From assembly GCF_002077945.1 (NCBI RefSeq), contig NZ_LVYD01000102.1, forward strand, positions 62,001 through 126,000: a stretch of 64,000 nucleotides of DNA. Direction: 5' to 3'. Below are positions 35,872 to 45,219 of the stretch, in pieces. Under the pieces are notes generated by a model. That model was not told where the DNA came from. It saw only the letters and a list, made by a program, of their open reading frames with translations, and made no database searches. Position 1 is the stretch's first letter, and each line of letters opens with the position of its first letter. The translations under genes were made by a program, and so were the position numbers. Source of the stretch: Niastella vici. Lineage in GTDB: Bacteria; Bacteroidota; Bacteroidia; Chitinophagales; Chitinophagaceae.

Positions 35872-38736
35872 TTATTTAACCGGTATAAAGAAATAGAACG
35901 TTGCTCCCCCATTGGGCGAACCTTCGGCCCGCATAAAACCGTTGTGGTTCTCGATAATCTTTTTACAGATGGCCAGTCCAATGCCCGAACCGCTGTATTC
36001 ATTGCGCCCGTGCAGGCGTTGGAACAGGTCAAATATTTTCTCTGCATATTCCTGTTCAAAGCCAATGCCGTTATCTGCTACACTGAATTTATAATAGTCC
36101 TTTTCGGGTATGGCGGCTTTATCATGCAGGCTGCCGGCTTTTATATAAGTAGCGCTGATCTCAATAACAGGCGTAGTATCCGATTTCGCATACTTCAGTG
36201 AATTGCTGATCAGGTTCGATAACAATTGCCTGAACTGAAATGGAATGATCGACAGGTTGGGCAGGTGTGCTGCAATGATCACCGCTTTGGTTTCCTCGAT
36301 GCGGTGCGCCATTTCTTTTTTCACTTCATCGAGCAGTTCATTGAGATCGGTGGGTTCAAAATTCCTGCGGGCGGTGGTGGTGCGTGAAAATTCCAGTAAG
36401 GAATCGATCAGGTTTTGCATGCGTATGGCCGCTTTCACCATGCGGTCGAAATAGTCCTTGCTGATCTCGCTTAAATTGGCTGCATCCCGGGTTTGTATCA
36501 GGTTGCCGAATGCCTGTATCTTGCGCAATGGTTCCTGCAGGTCGTGGCTGGCCACATAACTAAATGACGACAGTTCGGTGTTACTGCGTTCCAGTTCCCG
36601 GTTCTTTTGTTCAAGCTGTTCGGCATATATTTTCAACTGGTCTTCCGCTATTTTCCGTTCTGTAAGGTCGCGGGTCACTTTTGAAAAACCGATGATGTCG
36701 TTCTTGTCGTCGTGCAGGGCGGTGATCACCGTATATCCCCAGAATGTTGAACCATCTTTGCGTACACGCCAGCCTTCATAGGTTGAACTGCCTTTGCTGC
36801 TCGCTTCTTCTATCAATCGTTCGGCCAGGTGGTTTTCCTGTTCCTTTTTGGTATAAAACAACCGGAAGTGCCTGCCCACAATTTCATCGGCGGTATATCC
36901 TTTTATCTTTTCAGCGCCTTTGTTCCAGTTCTCTATGAGGCCTTCTTTGCTCAACAAAATGATAGCATAATCTTCCACTTCATTGGTCATGCGTAAATAG
37001 CGCTCTTCACTCTGGCGCAACTCTTCATGCCGCAGTTCAAGCTGCTGGTTGATCACTTTTAATTCGCGGGTAGTTTCTTCCAGCGCTTTATTCTTGTCAG
37101 TTATTTCATGTGTTCTTTCTGTTACCCGGTTTTCCAGTTCCAGCCTGATGGCCTTGCGTTCGTGAATATCGATGCTGGAACCTATATAACCCAGAAATGC
37201 GCCATCATAGGCAAAGCGGGGAGTGCCATGGCACACGACCCAACGGTACTGGCCATCGTGCCGTTTTTGCCTGAACTCTACTTCAAAATCGCGCCGGGCT
37301 GTAAACGCTTCATCAAAAACTGCCAGCGCGTTCTCAAGGTCTTCGGGCAATATGCCATCTTTCCATCCATTCCATAACTCCAGTTCCATGCTGCGCCCGG
37401 TAAATTCAAGCCAGCGTTTATTAAAGAAAGTGAACCGTTTCTGTATATCCGACATCCAAACCATTACCGGCGCCGAGTCTACAACGATCCTGAACCGTTC
37501 TTCGCTTTCGCGCAGGGTTTGCTCAATGCGTTTTACGTCGTCGATATCGGTGCAGGTGCCAAACCATTTGATGATTTGTCCACTGTCGTTTTTAATGGGT
37601 AATGCGCGTACCAGGAACCATCCGTAGGCATTGGCATGTTTAACCCTGAACCGGAATTCAATTTCATAGGGTTCGCCGGTGCGTACTACTTCATGCCACG
37701 ATTCAATGCAACGCTCTTTATCGTCGGGATGAACATGCATGAGGAAGCTTTCGTCGCCAAACTGGTTTTCCTCTCCTATCAACAGGTACCATTGTTTATT
37801 GTAATAATCGACATAGCCCCCGGCGGTGGCCGTCCAAACTATTTGTGGCATGGAGTCGGCCAGTTGCCTGAACCTTCTGGCGCTTTGGGCCACGGCCTCT
37901 TCGGCCTGCTTGCGGTTATCAATATCGATCACGGTTCCAATAAAGCCTTCAAAAGCGCCCTGTTTATCGAACATAGGCGAACCCGAATCCAGTATCCAGC
38001 GGTATTTTTCATCGGCTCCCCTGATACGGTATTCGAGGTTGAACGGTATCCGGTTTAAATTGGCTTCTTCAAAGCTGTTCGCCATTTGTTCCCGGTCATC
38101 AGGATGTACCACGGTGAGCCAGCCATTTCCGAGGACCTGTCCCGGTTGCTGGCCGGTATAATCGTACCATTTCTGATTTACATAAGTGCAGTATCCGTCG
38201 GGACGGGTTATCCAAAGCATAACCGGAATGGTGTCGGCCAGGCGGCGGAAATAATGTTCGGGGGGTGTTTTCTCACTGGCGGTGACCAGCATACCGCCTG
38301 TTTCACCGGTTTCATTCATCAGGGGAATACAGGAAAAAGTAAAGCCGGCCATTTCCGTTTTTCCGTGCCGTATAACGGAAAGCAATAAATCGGGCAGCGT
38401 TACCGCTTTTCCTTCCATAACCTGTTCAAATGCCGGTTGCAGGGTACTCCATAGGCCGGTGAGCACGGTTGGGGCCGGCTGGCCCATTAGCTGTATTGCC
38501 GGTAAGTGAAAAAGCGGTTGGCAGGCATCGTTAAAGAACAGGGTGCCCGCTGGTCCCCAGGCAATGAACATGGGAACATGCGATTGTAAAGCTATGCTGA
38601 GTGTGGTGCGCAGGCTTTGGGGCCATATGGCCGGTTCGCCGGCCGGGGTAGCCGGCCAGTTCATTGATCGCAGAATTTCACCCGCTTCACCCCCACCCGT
38701 TAAAAAATCCTGTTTATTCAAGGCATTCACCTCCAT
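35872..38736 (-). CDS. multi-PAS hybrid-free sensor histidine kinase
   Basis: 954 residues from the ATG at 38736. A longer frame from a TTG at 38877 would start inside a terminator-like hairpin and was not used. There is no membrane segment or signal peptide, so it is cytoplasmic. There are four or five PAS/PAC units, with cores near 'PVMLWITRPDGYCTYVNQKW', 'PQIVWTATAGGYVDYYNKQW', 'PVMVWMSDIQKRFTFFNKRW' and 'YAIILLSKEGLIENWNKGAE'. Then come a coiled coil, a HisKA box (SHDLQEPLRK, His near residue 731) and a HATPase domain with N, G1 and G2 boxes (NSLKYAK, VADNGIGF, SGSGIGLAICKKI). No receiver domain and no response regulator gene are adjacent. The signal is unknown. Confidence 0.92.
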   Translation of the reverse strand: MEVNALNKQDFLTGGGEAGEILRSMNWPATPAGEPAIWPQSLRTTLSIALQSHVPMFIAWGPAGTLFFNDACQPLFHLPAIQLMGQPAPTVLTGLWSTLQPAFEQVMEGKAVTLPDLLLSVIRHGKTEMAGFTFSCIPLMNETGETGGMLVTASEKTPPEHYFRRLADTIPVMLWITRPDGYCTYVNQKWYDYTGQQPGQVLGNGWLTVVHPDDREQMANSFEEANLNRIPFNLEYRIRGADEKYRWILDSGSPMFDKQGAFEGFIGTVIDIDNRKQAEEAVAQSARRFRQLADSMPQIVWTATAGGYVDYYNKQWYLLIGEENQFGDESFLMHVHPDDKERCIESWHEVVRTGEPYEIEFRFRVKHANAYGWFLVRALPIKNDSGQIIKWFGTCTDIDDVKRIEQTLRESEERFRIVVDSAPVMVWMSDIQKRFTFFNKRWLEFTGRSMELELWNGWKDGILPEDLENALAVFDEAFTARRDFEVEFRQKRHDGQYRWVVCHGTPRFAYDGAFLGYIGSSIDIHERKAIRLELENRVTERTHEITDKNKALEETTRELKVINQQLELRHEELRQSEERYLRMTNEVEDYAIILLSKEGLIENWNKGAEKIKGYTADEIVGRHFRLFYTKKEQENHLAERLIEEASSKGSSTYEGWRVRKDGSTFWGYTVITALHDDKNDIIGFSKVTRDLTERKIAEDQLKIYAEQLEQKNRELERSNTELSSFSYVASHDLQEPLRKIQAFGNLIQTRDAANLSEISKDYFDRMVKAAIRMQNLIDSLLEFSRTTTARRNFEPTDLNELLDEVKKEMAHRIEETKAVIIAAHLPNLSIIPFQFRQLLSNLISNSLKYAKSDTTPVIEISATYIKAGSLHDKAAIPEKDYYKFSVADNGIGFEQEYAEKIFDLFQRLHGRNEYSGSGIGLAICKKIIENHNGFMRAEGSPNGGATFYFFIPVK

Positions 38737-38876
38737 ACAAAGAAATAATTGGTGGCAGCCCTTCTGTTCAAGAATGATCTTTTTGTGCAATTTATTCAGG
38801 GCGCCTGTTTCATTACCCGTTGAAAATAATTGATATTCACGAATTGGTGTAAAATTTTTATATAGTGTTTGCCCCA

Positions 38877-38909
38877 AAGAAAAATAGCCACCCGTTACAG
38901 GTAGCTATT
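38877..38909 (-). terminator. terminator downstream of the EF-G-like gene
   Basis: On the minus strand AATAGCTACC and GGTGGCTATT pair over ten bases (one G-T), followed by TTTTC. It lies downstream of the EF-G-like stop (39030) and upstream of the kinase ATG. Confidence 0.7.
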
Positions 38910-38946
38910 ATATATGCTAGGGCCAGTTGGTTCTTTTTTTGCGTTT

Positions 38947-39034
38947 GTAAGTTCTAAGTTTTTAGTTGTTTAATTCCTCAGCCAATAATTATACTCAGCC
39001 TCGCCAAACTAAAAACCAGGAACTAAAAACTAAA
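38947..39034. repeat. imperfect palindrome of the AGTT/AACT family, copy 2
   Basis: The left arm is AAGTTCTAAGTTTTTAGTTG. The right arm is AACTAAAAACCAGGAACTAAAAACTAAAC and overlaps the last codon of the EF-G-like gene. Confidence 0.65.
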
Positions 39035-41165
39035 CTAGCTCTTCCTTCGCCGTCTTCAGGTAATCGTCGATCAGTCTGCGTTGTTCATCAAACGGTACCG
39101 GCACGTAGTCGAAAAACCGCATGGTGAATTTGGCGCGTCCCTGGGTTATCGAACGCAGCGAAGAGGAGTAACCATCCATTTCGGCCAGCGGCACTTTGGC
39201 TATCACTTTCTGAAAGTGGCCCTGGGTATCGATGCCTTCTACCACAGCCCGGCGGCTTTGCAGGTCGCCCATTACGGCGCCGGTAAGATCGTCGGGACAA
39301 AGGACATCAACCTGGTAAACAGGTTCCAGGATCTGTGGATCAGCCTGCTGGAAAGCCTGTTTAAAAGCCATTAAACCGGCGATCTTGAATGAGATATCAT
39401 TACTGTCAACCGGATGCATTTTACCGTCATAAACCGAAACCCGAACATCACGTACATACGACCCGGTTAACGGGCCGGTTTGCATTTTTTCCATAACCCC
39501 TTTTAAAATGGAAGGCTGAAAGCGATTATCGATCGCACCGCCTACAATACAGTTAAAATAAACCAGCTTACCGCCCCAGTCGAGCTCATGAACATCGCGG
39601 CCGCGTACCGTTAGGCCATGCGGATCGGGCATGCCTTCATACCAGGGCTCAATGCGCAGGAACACTTCGCCAAACTGGCCGGCCCCCCCACTCTGCTTTT
39701 TGTGCCGGTAATTGGCTTCGGCCATGCGGCGAATGGTTTCGCGGTAGGGAATGCGGGGCTTTACAAATTTTACTTCTACTTTATGTAAATGCTCTATTTT
39801 CCATTTGGCCACTGCCAAATGCATATCGCCCTGGCAATGTATGAGCGTTTGTTTTAGTTCAGATGATACTTCCACAATAAGCGTGGGATCTTCTTCCCGC
39901 AGCTGGTGCAAAGCCAGCGACAGTTTTTCTTCTTCTCCTTTCTTCAGCGATTCAATGGCCACCGTTAAATTGGGTGGTGGAAACTCAATGGGATGCAACT
40001 CGTAGCTTTTACCTCTTGCGTGCAGGGTATTATTAACGTGCGTGTTCTTTAGTTTAAGGGTGGCGCCAATGTCACCGGCTACCAGCTCGGTAATATTGGT
40101 GCGTTTATTTCCTTCAACCAGGAATAGCTGGTTCAGCTTTTCTGTAACGCCGGTTGATTCATTTTCCAGCTCCATGCCACTTTGCACGGTGCCTGAATAC
40201 ACTTTAAAGAACGACAGATCGCCCACATGGGGTTCGCTGATGGTCTTGAAAACAAAAATGCAGGCCGCTCCATTGGCATCGCAAGGGAGTGATTGCCCGC
40301 TTTTTGTGGTTTGAGGCAACATTTCATTGGCGCTTGGGCAAACATTGTCAATAAAGCCCATGAGGCGGCCACTGCCCATATTGCGTTCGGCCGATAGGCA
40401 GAACACGGGAAACAGGTCGTGGTTGATCATGGCTTTTTTCAGTCCGACCTTCATTTCATCTTCCTCGAGTTCGCCCTTGTCGAAATATTTTTCCATTAAA
40501 GATTCGTCGTTGCTGGCAACGGCTTCAATCAGTTCTTTATGCAGTTCATCGGCGCGTTGGCGTTCTTCTTCGGGAATGGCCAGTTTTTCGGGTTTGCCGC
40601 CGGCATCCTTGAATTTATACATCGTCATGCGAAGCACGTCGATGATCTCATGAAAGCCTGCGCCCTGCTGCCGGGGATATTGAACCACCACTACCTTGTT
40701 GCCAAAATGGGCTTTTGCTTCACGGATGGTTCTATCAAAATCGGCATTGTCTTCGTCCAGTTTGTTAACGGCAAAGATCATAGGGGTTTTGAATTGCTCT
40801 GTATACTCCCAAATAATGTCGGTACCCACTTCAACACCCATTAAGGCATTGAGCAGCATAACGCCCGTATCAGCCACGCGCAGGGCCGATATTACTTCAC
40901 CAACAAAATCGTCGTAACCGGGTGTATCAATAATGTTGATCTTATAGCCCCGCCATTTGGTATGCATTAATTTGGAGAAGATGGAGTTACCACGTTCCTG
41001 TTCCAGTTCATGGTAATCGCCAATGGTATTTCTTTCGGCAATGGTGCCGCGGCGCGTGATGAGGCCTGCTTCAAAGAGCATGCATTCCGCCAATGTGGTC
41101 TTACCGCAGCCGGCGTGGCCCAGCAAGACAACATTCTTTACGTGTGAGGTATCAAATTCAGCCAT
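39030..41165 (-). CDS. EF-G-like translational GTPase (EF-G2 type)
   Basis: 711 residues from the ATG at 41165. It has the EF-G domain order: GTPase domain, domain II, III, IV and V. Walker A is GHAGCGKTT at 16-24 and the G4 motif is NKLD. The switch II motif is DTPGY (80-84) instead of DTPGH, so the catalytic histidine is replaced by tyrosine. The switch I motif reads ERGNSI rather than ERGITI. These changes define the EF-G-like paralogue family, seen alongside a normal FusA. Members may have little GTPase activity or a special role in ribosome translocation or recycling; the role here is inferred. It is monocistronic, with a terminator at 38877-38909. Confidence 0.92.
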   Translation of the reverse strand: MAEFDTSHVKNVVLLGHAGCGKTTLAECMLFEAGLITRRGTIAERNTIGDYHELEQERGNSIFSKLMHTKWRGYKINIIDTPGYDDFVGEVISALRVADTGVMLLNALMGVEVGTDIIWEYTEQFKTPMIFAVNKLDEDNADFDRTIREAKAHFGNKVVVVQYPRQQGAGFHEIIDVLRMTMYKFKDAGGKPEKLAIPEEERQRADELHKELIEAVASNDESLMEKYFDKGELEEDEMKVGLKKAMINHDLFPVFCLSAERNMGSGRLMGFIDNVCPSANEMLPQTTKSGQSLPCDANGAACIFVFKTISEPHVGDLSFFKVYSGTVQSGMELENESTGVTEKLNQLFLVEGNKRTNITELVAGDIGATLKLKNTHVNNTLHARGKSYELHPIEFPPPNLTVAIESLKKGEEEKLSLALHQLREEDPTLIVEVSSELKQTLIHCQGDMHLAVAKWKIEHLHKVEVKFVKPRIPYRETIRRMAEANYRHKKQSGGAGQFGEVFLRIEPWYEGMPDPHGLTVRGRDVHELDWGGKLVYFNCIVGGAIDNRFQPSILKGVMEKMQTGPLTGSYVRDVRVSVYDGKMHPVDSNDISFKIAGLMAFKQAFQQADPQILEPVYQVDVLCPDDLTGAVMGDLQSRRAVVEGIDTQGHFQKVIAKVPLAEMDGYSSSLRSITQGRAKFTMRFFDYVPVPFDEQRRLIDDYLKTAKEELV

Positions 41166-41367
41166 AGCAAACAATTTTTAAAATGAAGAATAGGTAGTTT
41201 TAAAAAGGTATGGATGCGGCTGATCAAGGGGGGAGTTAAATAGGAATTGACAATTTGTGCCAGGCTATAGAATTAAACGGCAAATGTCAATCGTTACAGA
41301 TGCGCTGCCGTACAAAAAATATGCAGGCACTGGTTCTTTTTCAGAATTATATTCTTCTATGGCCAGC

Positions 41368-41748
41368 CTACTGAATGTGGCTCGCAAAATGTGAAAACTC
41401 CTCCTTCACTTCGTGCAGGGTGCTTTCGAGTTGCTGATAATCGTTGAAAAGTTTCTCGTGGTCGTTTGAAGTGTCATCGTTCAGCGTTCCGTTGCTTTCA
41501 GCCATTTCGTTGTTGAGCTTGCGGTGGTGATGTTTGATGGCTTGTTTGAGGTCGTGGATGTTAATGAGCTGAATGTGGAACTGATTGTCGAGGTGTTCAA
41601 TTTCCAGGAGAACGTCTCTGTTGGTTTGATGGCCAGCCAGATCCTGGAGGCGGTTTTTAAGTTGACCGAATTCATCTCGGTAAGAACGCAATGTCTCCCT
41701 CCAGGCATTGCATTCTCTTGATAGCTGTGCGATATCAGTAGTTACCAT
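41368..41748 (-). CDS. small coiled-coil hypothetical protein
   Basis: 126 residues, very rich in charged residues, His, Leu and Gln in heptad-like spacing, so mostly coiled coil. No signal peptide or membrane segment was seen. I recognise no family. It starts MVTTDIAQLSRECNAWRETL and lies about 200 bases upstream of the EF-G-like gene in the same orientation. The length and normal codon pattern make it a plausible real gene. Confidence 0.6.
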   Translation of the reverse strand: MVTTDIAQLSRECNAWRETLRSYRDEFGQLKNRLQDLAGHQTNRDVLLEIEHLDNQFHIQLINIHDLKQAIKHHHRKLNNEMAESNGTLNDDTSNDHEKLFNDYQQLESTLHEVKEEFSHFASHIQ

Positions 41749-42269
41749 GGGAGAAAATTTATAAATGAAGAAATATAAAGAGCTTCTTAATATGTCGGTT
41801 GGTAAGGTGTACGATTGGAGTGGTAATCTAATTTAAGAAAGATTTGCGATAAAAACCGGATAATGACCATAAAAATTATAAAGGCCTGGTTAAGGAAGAT
41901 AAACGGGCAGGCAACATCAATTGATGCGGGTATCGTACTATTAAAAATGCCTAAACTATTTTAATTCAATTGTTTGAGGTGGTAGCCTATTAACTTTGTT
42001 TAAGAATTGCAGGGAATGCCTTTTTTACGAAGGGTATCTTTTTGAAGATGATATAGTTTATCTACGATATTCAATTGTTTGCCCCGGTCAAAGCCGGGAG
42101 GAAATAAAATGGAAGCGATTATCCTTATCAAAAAGAGAAACAACCGTACCCTGAAGAAGGGAATAGCTTTGAAGGCGGTTAACCGGATATACGTATTTTC
42201 TCTTATGCGTTTTCTTGCCACCGAACTTTTTGACTTTCATCAATTTCTTTAATATAGTTATTCATACCC
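41749..42269. other. gene-free stretch between the coiled-coil gene and dnaG
   Basis: About 520 AT-rich bases. A weak GTG-initiated frame of 73 codons on the minus strand (42000-42221) was not accepted. It includes the promoter region of the coiled-coil gene and of dnaG. Confidence 0.4.
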
Positions 42270-42277
42270 TAAATTTG
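42270..42277 (+). promoter_or_regulatory. -7 promoter box of dnaG, very close to the ATG
   Basis: TAAATTTG is a perfect TAnnTTTG match ending only six bases before the dnaG ATG at 42284. A TTT (near-TTG) lies at the ideal 19-base distance (42248-42250). If used, transcription would start at or just before the ATG, giving a leaderless mRNA. Confidence 0.5.
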
Positions 42278-42283
42278 CCAATA

Positions 42284-44296
42284 ATGATAAGCCAGCAAAC
42301 CATACAGCAGATACTTAGCCGCATAGATATTATTGAGATCGTGGGCAGCTTTATAAAGTTAAAAAAACGCGGCACTAACTATTTGGGGCTTTGCCCGTTC
42401 CATGGTGAAAAAACACCCTCCTTCACCGTTTCACCCGCCAAAGAGATCTATAAATGCTTTGGGTGCGGCCGTAGCGGTAATACCATCAGCTTCATCATGG
42501 AGCATGAGAAATATTCTTATGTGGAAGCCTTGCGCTGGCTGGCTTCAAAATATAATGTTGAAATTGAAGAAACCGCTGTTAGCCCCGAAGTAAAGCAACA
42601 GCAGTTGGTGGCCGACAGCTTATTCATCCTGAACAATTTCGCCCGCCAGTATTTTACCCAGAATCTTTTTGAAAGCGAGGAAGGACAGGCCATTGGCCTC
42701 AGCTATTTAAAAGAACGCGGTTTTCGCGAAGAGATCATGCAACGTTTTCAACTGGGTTACTGTTTGCAAACCCGCGATTCATTTGCACAAACTGCGTTGG
42801 CTGCACAATACAGCCTTGAGAACCTGCAAAAGAGTGGTCTGGTGGTAGTGCGGGATGATAAGCCTTTCGACAATTACCGCGGCCGCATCATTTTTCCGGT
42901 ACACAATCAAACAGGAAAGGTAATAGGTTTTGGTGCGCGTATCATTGGCAAAAGCGACAAGGCGCCCAAATACATCAACACACCCGAGAACGAGGTTTAC
43001 ATAAAAAGCAAGATCCTCTATGGGACCTATTTTGCACGGCAGGCAATTGACAAATACGACGAGTGTTTACTGGTAGAAGGGTATACCGATGTGATCTCCC
43101 TGCACCAGGCCGGCATTGAGAACGTAGTGGCATCGGGCGGTACATCGCTTACGATGGACCAGCTACGGCTTATTAAAAAGTATACAAAAAACCTTACCAT
43201 CATTTACGATGGTGATGCGGCCGGGGTTAAAGCTGCGTTACGCGGCTTAGATATGGCGCTGGAAGAAGGGCTGAACGTAAAGCTCGTGCTGATACCCGAT
43301 AAGGAAGACCCCGACAGCTATGTAAATAAAGTAGGCGCTGCCAGCTTCAGAGAGTTTATTGACAAGAATAAAAAAGACTTCATTTTATTTCAGCTCGATG
43401 TTCAGTTAAAAGATGTTGGCAATGATGCCAATAAAAAAGCCACGCTGGTAAACCAGGTGGCTGAAACCATTGCCAAGATCAACAAGCTCGAAGATTTTAC
43501 CAAACAACAGGATTACATAAAGAAATGTGCAGAGATCCTGCGCATTGAAGAAGGCGGTCTGGTAAACCTGGTGAATAAGTTCATTCGCGAAAAAATTGCA
43601 AAGGAGGAAGCAAAGAATCAACCGGTTGATCCTGCACAACAGTATCAACAATATGAAGAAAATTCCATGCAGGGCGCTGCATCAGATTATAGCGATGAGA
43701 CCTTCAACCTCATTTTCAAGGATGAAATGCAGGAAAAAGCCCTGCTGAAAATATTGCTGGAACATGGCATGAAGGAATGGGACAAAAACCAAAAGATAGC
43801 AGAGTATATCTTTAATTCAGATATAGTGGAAGAAATGATCGAGAATCAAACGGTTACCAAGATCCTGCACATGTACCGCGATATGTTGGCGCAACATCTT
43901 GAAGTATCGGATAAAGACTTTATTTTCTCCCAGGAGAATGATGTGAGCACATTGGTGGTGTCGATCTTAAATTCGCCTTATGAGTTAAGCGAACGCTGGC
44001 TGGCCGAAAAGCAGGTTTTCTCTGTACTGGAACAGGGTTTCAGAAAGTACATGAACATTGAATACAAGCATAAGCCGTTGCAAAAGGAAGAAAAGACTTT
44101 CAGGGATGATGTACTGTCGACCCTGCAATACCTGAAGTTGAAAAAGATCAAACATTTGATGGAACAAAACCTGAACGATCTGGAAGCCAATAATACTTAC
44201 CAGAAGTTTTTAGAACTGCTACCGCCTCACCTTCATATCAAAGACATGGAGATGGAAATAACAAAGATGACAGGCATTGTATTCAAGAAATTATAA
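42284..44296 (+). CDS. dnaG: DNA primase DnaG
   Basis: 670 residues from the ATG at 42284. The N-terminal CHC2 zinc-binding domain has Cys37, His40 (CPFH), and Cys58 and Cys61 (CFGC). A TOPRIM catalytic core follows ('LLVEGYTDVISLHQAGIENVVASGGTSL', 'IIYDGDAAGVKAALRGLDMALEEG'). The C-terminal helicase-interacting region ends with 'EITKMTGIVFKKL'. It synthesises RNA primers for replication in the cytoplasm. It appears monocistronic, with its own terminator downstream. Confidence 0.97.
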   Translation: MISQQTIQQILSRIDIIEIVGSFIKLKKRGTNYLGLCPFHGEKTPSFTVSPAKEIYKCFGCGRSGNTISFIMEHEKYSYVEALRWLASKYNVEIEETAVSPEVKQQQLVADSLFILNNFARQYFTQNLFESEEGQAIGLSYLKERGFREEIMQRFQLGYCLQTRDSFAQTALAAQYSLENLQKSGLVVVRDDKPFDNYRGRIIFPVHNQTGKVIGFGARIIGKSDKAPKYINTPENEVYIKSKILYGTYFARQAIDKYDECLLVEGYTDVISLHQAGIENVVASGGTSLTMDQLRLIKKYTKNLTIIYDGDAAGVKAALRGLDMALEEGLNVKLVLIPDKEDPDSYVNKVGAASFREFIDKNKKDFILFQLDVQLKDVGNDANKKATLVNQVAETIAKINKLEDFTKQQDYIKKCAEILRIEEGGLVNLVNKFIREKIAKEEAKNQPVDPAQQYQQYEENSMQGAASDYSDETFNLIFKDEMQEKALLKILLEHGMKEWDKNQKIAEYIFNSDIVEEMIENQTVTKILHMYRDMLAQHLEVSDKDFIFSQENDVSTLVVSILNSPYELSERWLAEKQVFSVLEQGFRKYMNIEYKHKPLQKEEKTFRDDVLSTLQYLKLKKIKHLMEQNLNDLEANNTYQKFLELLPPHLHIKDMEMEITKMTGIVFKKL

Positions 44297-44315
44297 CCAA
44301 TGCTCTTAAAACGAA

Positions 44316-44360
44316 TTAACCCCGTATCGTGGCTCAGCCGCGACCGGGGTTAAAAAATAA
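44316..44360 (+). terminator. intrinsic terminator of dnaG
   Basis: TTAACCCCG (44316-44324) pairs perfectly with CGGGGTTAA (44345-44353), with inner GGC/GCC pairs. It lies 20 bases after the dnaG stop. An A-rich rather than T-rich tail follows on the plus strand. Confidence 0.7.
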
Positions 44361-44421
44361 ATTTAAATACTGTCGTGATGAGACAGTTACATACATCAGT
44401 AAAAATAATGCACGGGAAAAA

Positions 44422-44868
44422 CTAACCAACCATGGCAGGGGCCGGAGCAACCACTCTTTTTCTGCCACCAGCTTTTGCAGCAGCTACGGCCTTGTTGAAC
44501 CGCACGGCGGTCCATACATGGTCTAAAGCCACTTCATCTGCGCTATCAAAACCAGCGTTTTTAACGCCATCCCAGCTGCATACCCTGTTGAGGTCAGTAG
44601 CAATTTTTGAAGTGCTTTTTGGATAAGCAATCCAGAATTTGCCTCCTTCCTGAAGGGCGGGAAGTACATCTCTTAAAATGCCGTTTAATTGATTTTCGTT
44701 TACTGCAAACACCAGTGCAAAGTCAATCTTTCGGGTTTTTAACAGTGGTGTTACATTTTTGGCAAACGATAATTTGACAAATTGCTTCTCAATAGAGGAA
44801 GGCAAACCCTGTATCAGAACATTTTTTTCTTCCTGTAATTGAAGCTTTTCTAACAAATTTTGCGACAT
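44422..44868 (-). CDS. conserved hypothetical protein (DUF3052-like)
   Basis: 148 residues. The first 120 have a Rossmann-like alternation ('NVLIQGLPSSIE', 'KIDFALVFAVNENQLNGILRDVLPALQEGGKFWIAYPK') like the DUF3052-type proteins found in several phyla. An Ala/Lys/Arg-rich tail follows. It is cytoplasmic with no signal peptide. No function is known. A perfect -7 box lies 52 bases upstream on the minus strand (44920-44927). Confidence 0.75.
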   Translation of the reverse strand: MSQNLLEKLQLQEEKNVLIQGLPSSIEKQFVKLSFAKNVTPLLKTRKIDFALVFAVNENQLNGILRDVLPALQEGGKFWIAYPKSTSKIATDLNRVCSWDGVKNAGFDSADEVALDHVWTAVRFNKAVAAAKAGGRKRVVAPAPAMVG

Positions 44869-45219
44869 GCCGAAGGTTTTTGTAATAAGCTTTTCAGGTT
44901 ATAAAAATAGACGGGATTGCAAAGGTATGAAAAGATGTTCACGAGAAGAAAAAAAATTTAACAACATTGGTGCAGAGCACTAAATTCTGCACCAAATGCT
45001 GTTAAAATTATAGGATTGGTTTAATCTAAAGTGATAAGGCTCAAGCTGCAAGGGCTATGCTGTTAACCGCTTGCCGTTTGCCAAAAAAAATTAGAACGCT
45101 TCACTGCTAAATCTTTTTGCCTGCGTTAATGGTGCGAAAACGGGTTTATATGCTGGTTTAACAATATGTGTCTGCCTGACAAATCACCCCTTCTGCCCTG
45201 TTCCTGTGTTTAATTTCAT
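44869..45219. promoter_or_regulatory. spacer with -7 box for the DUF3052-like gene
   Basis: On the plus strand CAAAGGTA (44920-44927) is the complement of TACCTTTG, a perfect TAnnTTTG for the minus-strand gene; no TTG is at the ideal distance. No gene or strong hairpin is seen in the remaining ~290 bases. Confidence 0.4.

Noticed and set aside
38737-38877. longer TTG-initiated start for the histidine kinase
   Set aside because: It would begin inside a terminator-like hairpin and adds residues with no domain match.
42000-42221. 73-codon GTG-start frame upstream of dnaG
   Set aside because: Non-ATG start, no family, and odd composition; probably chance.
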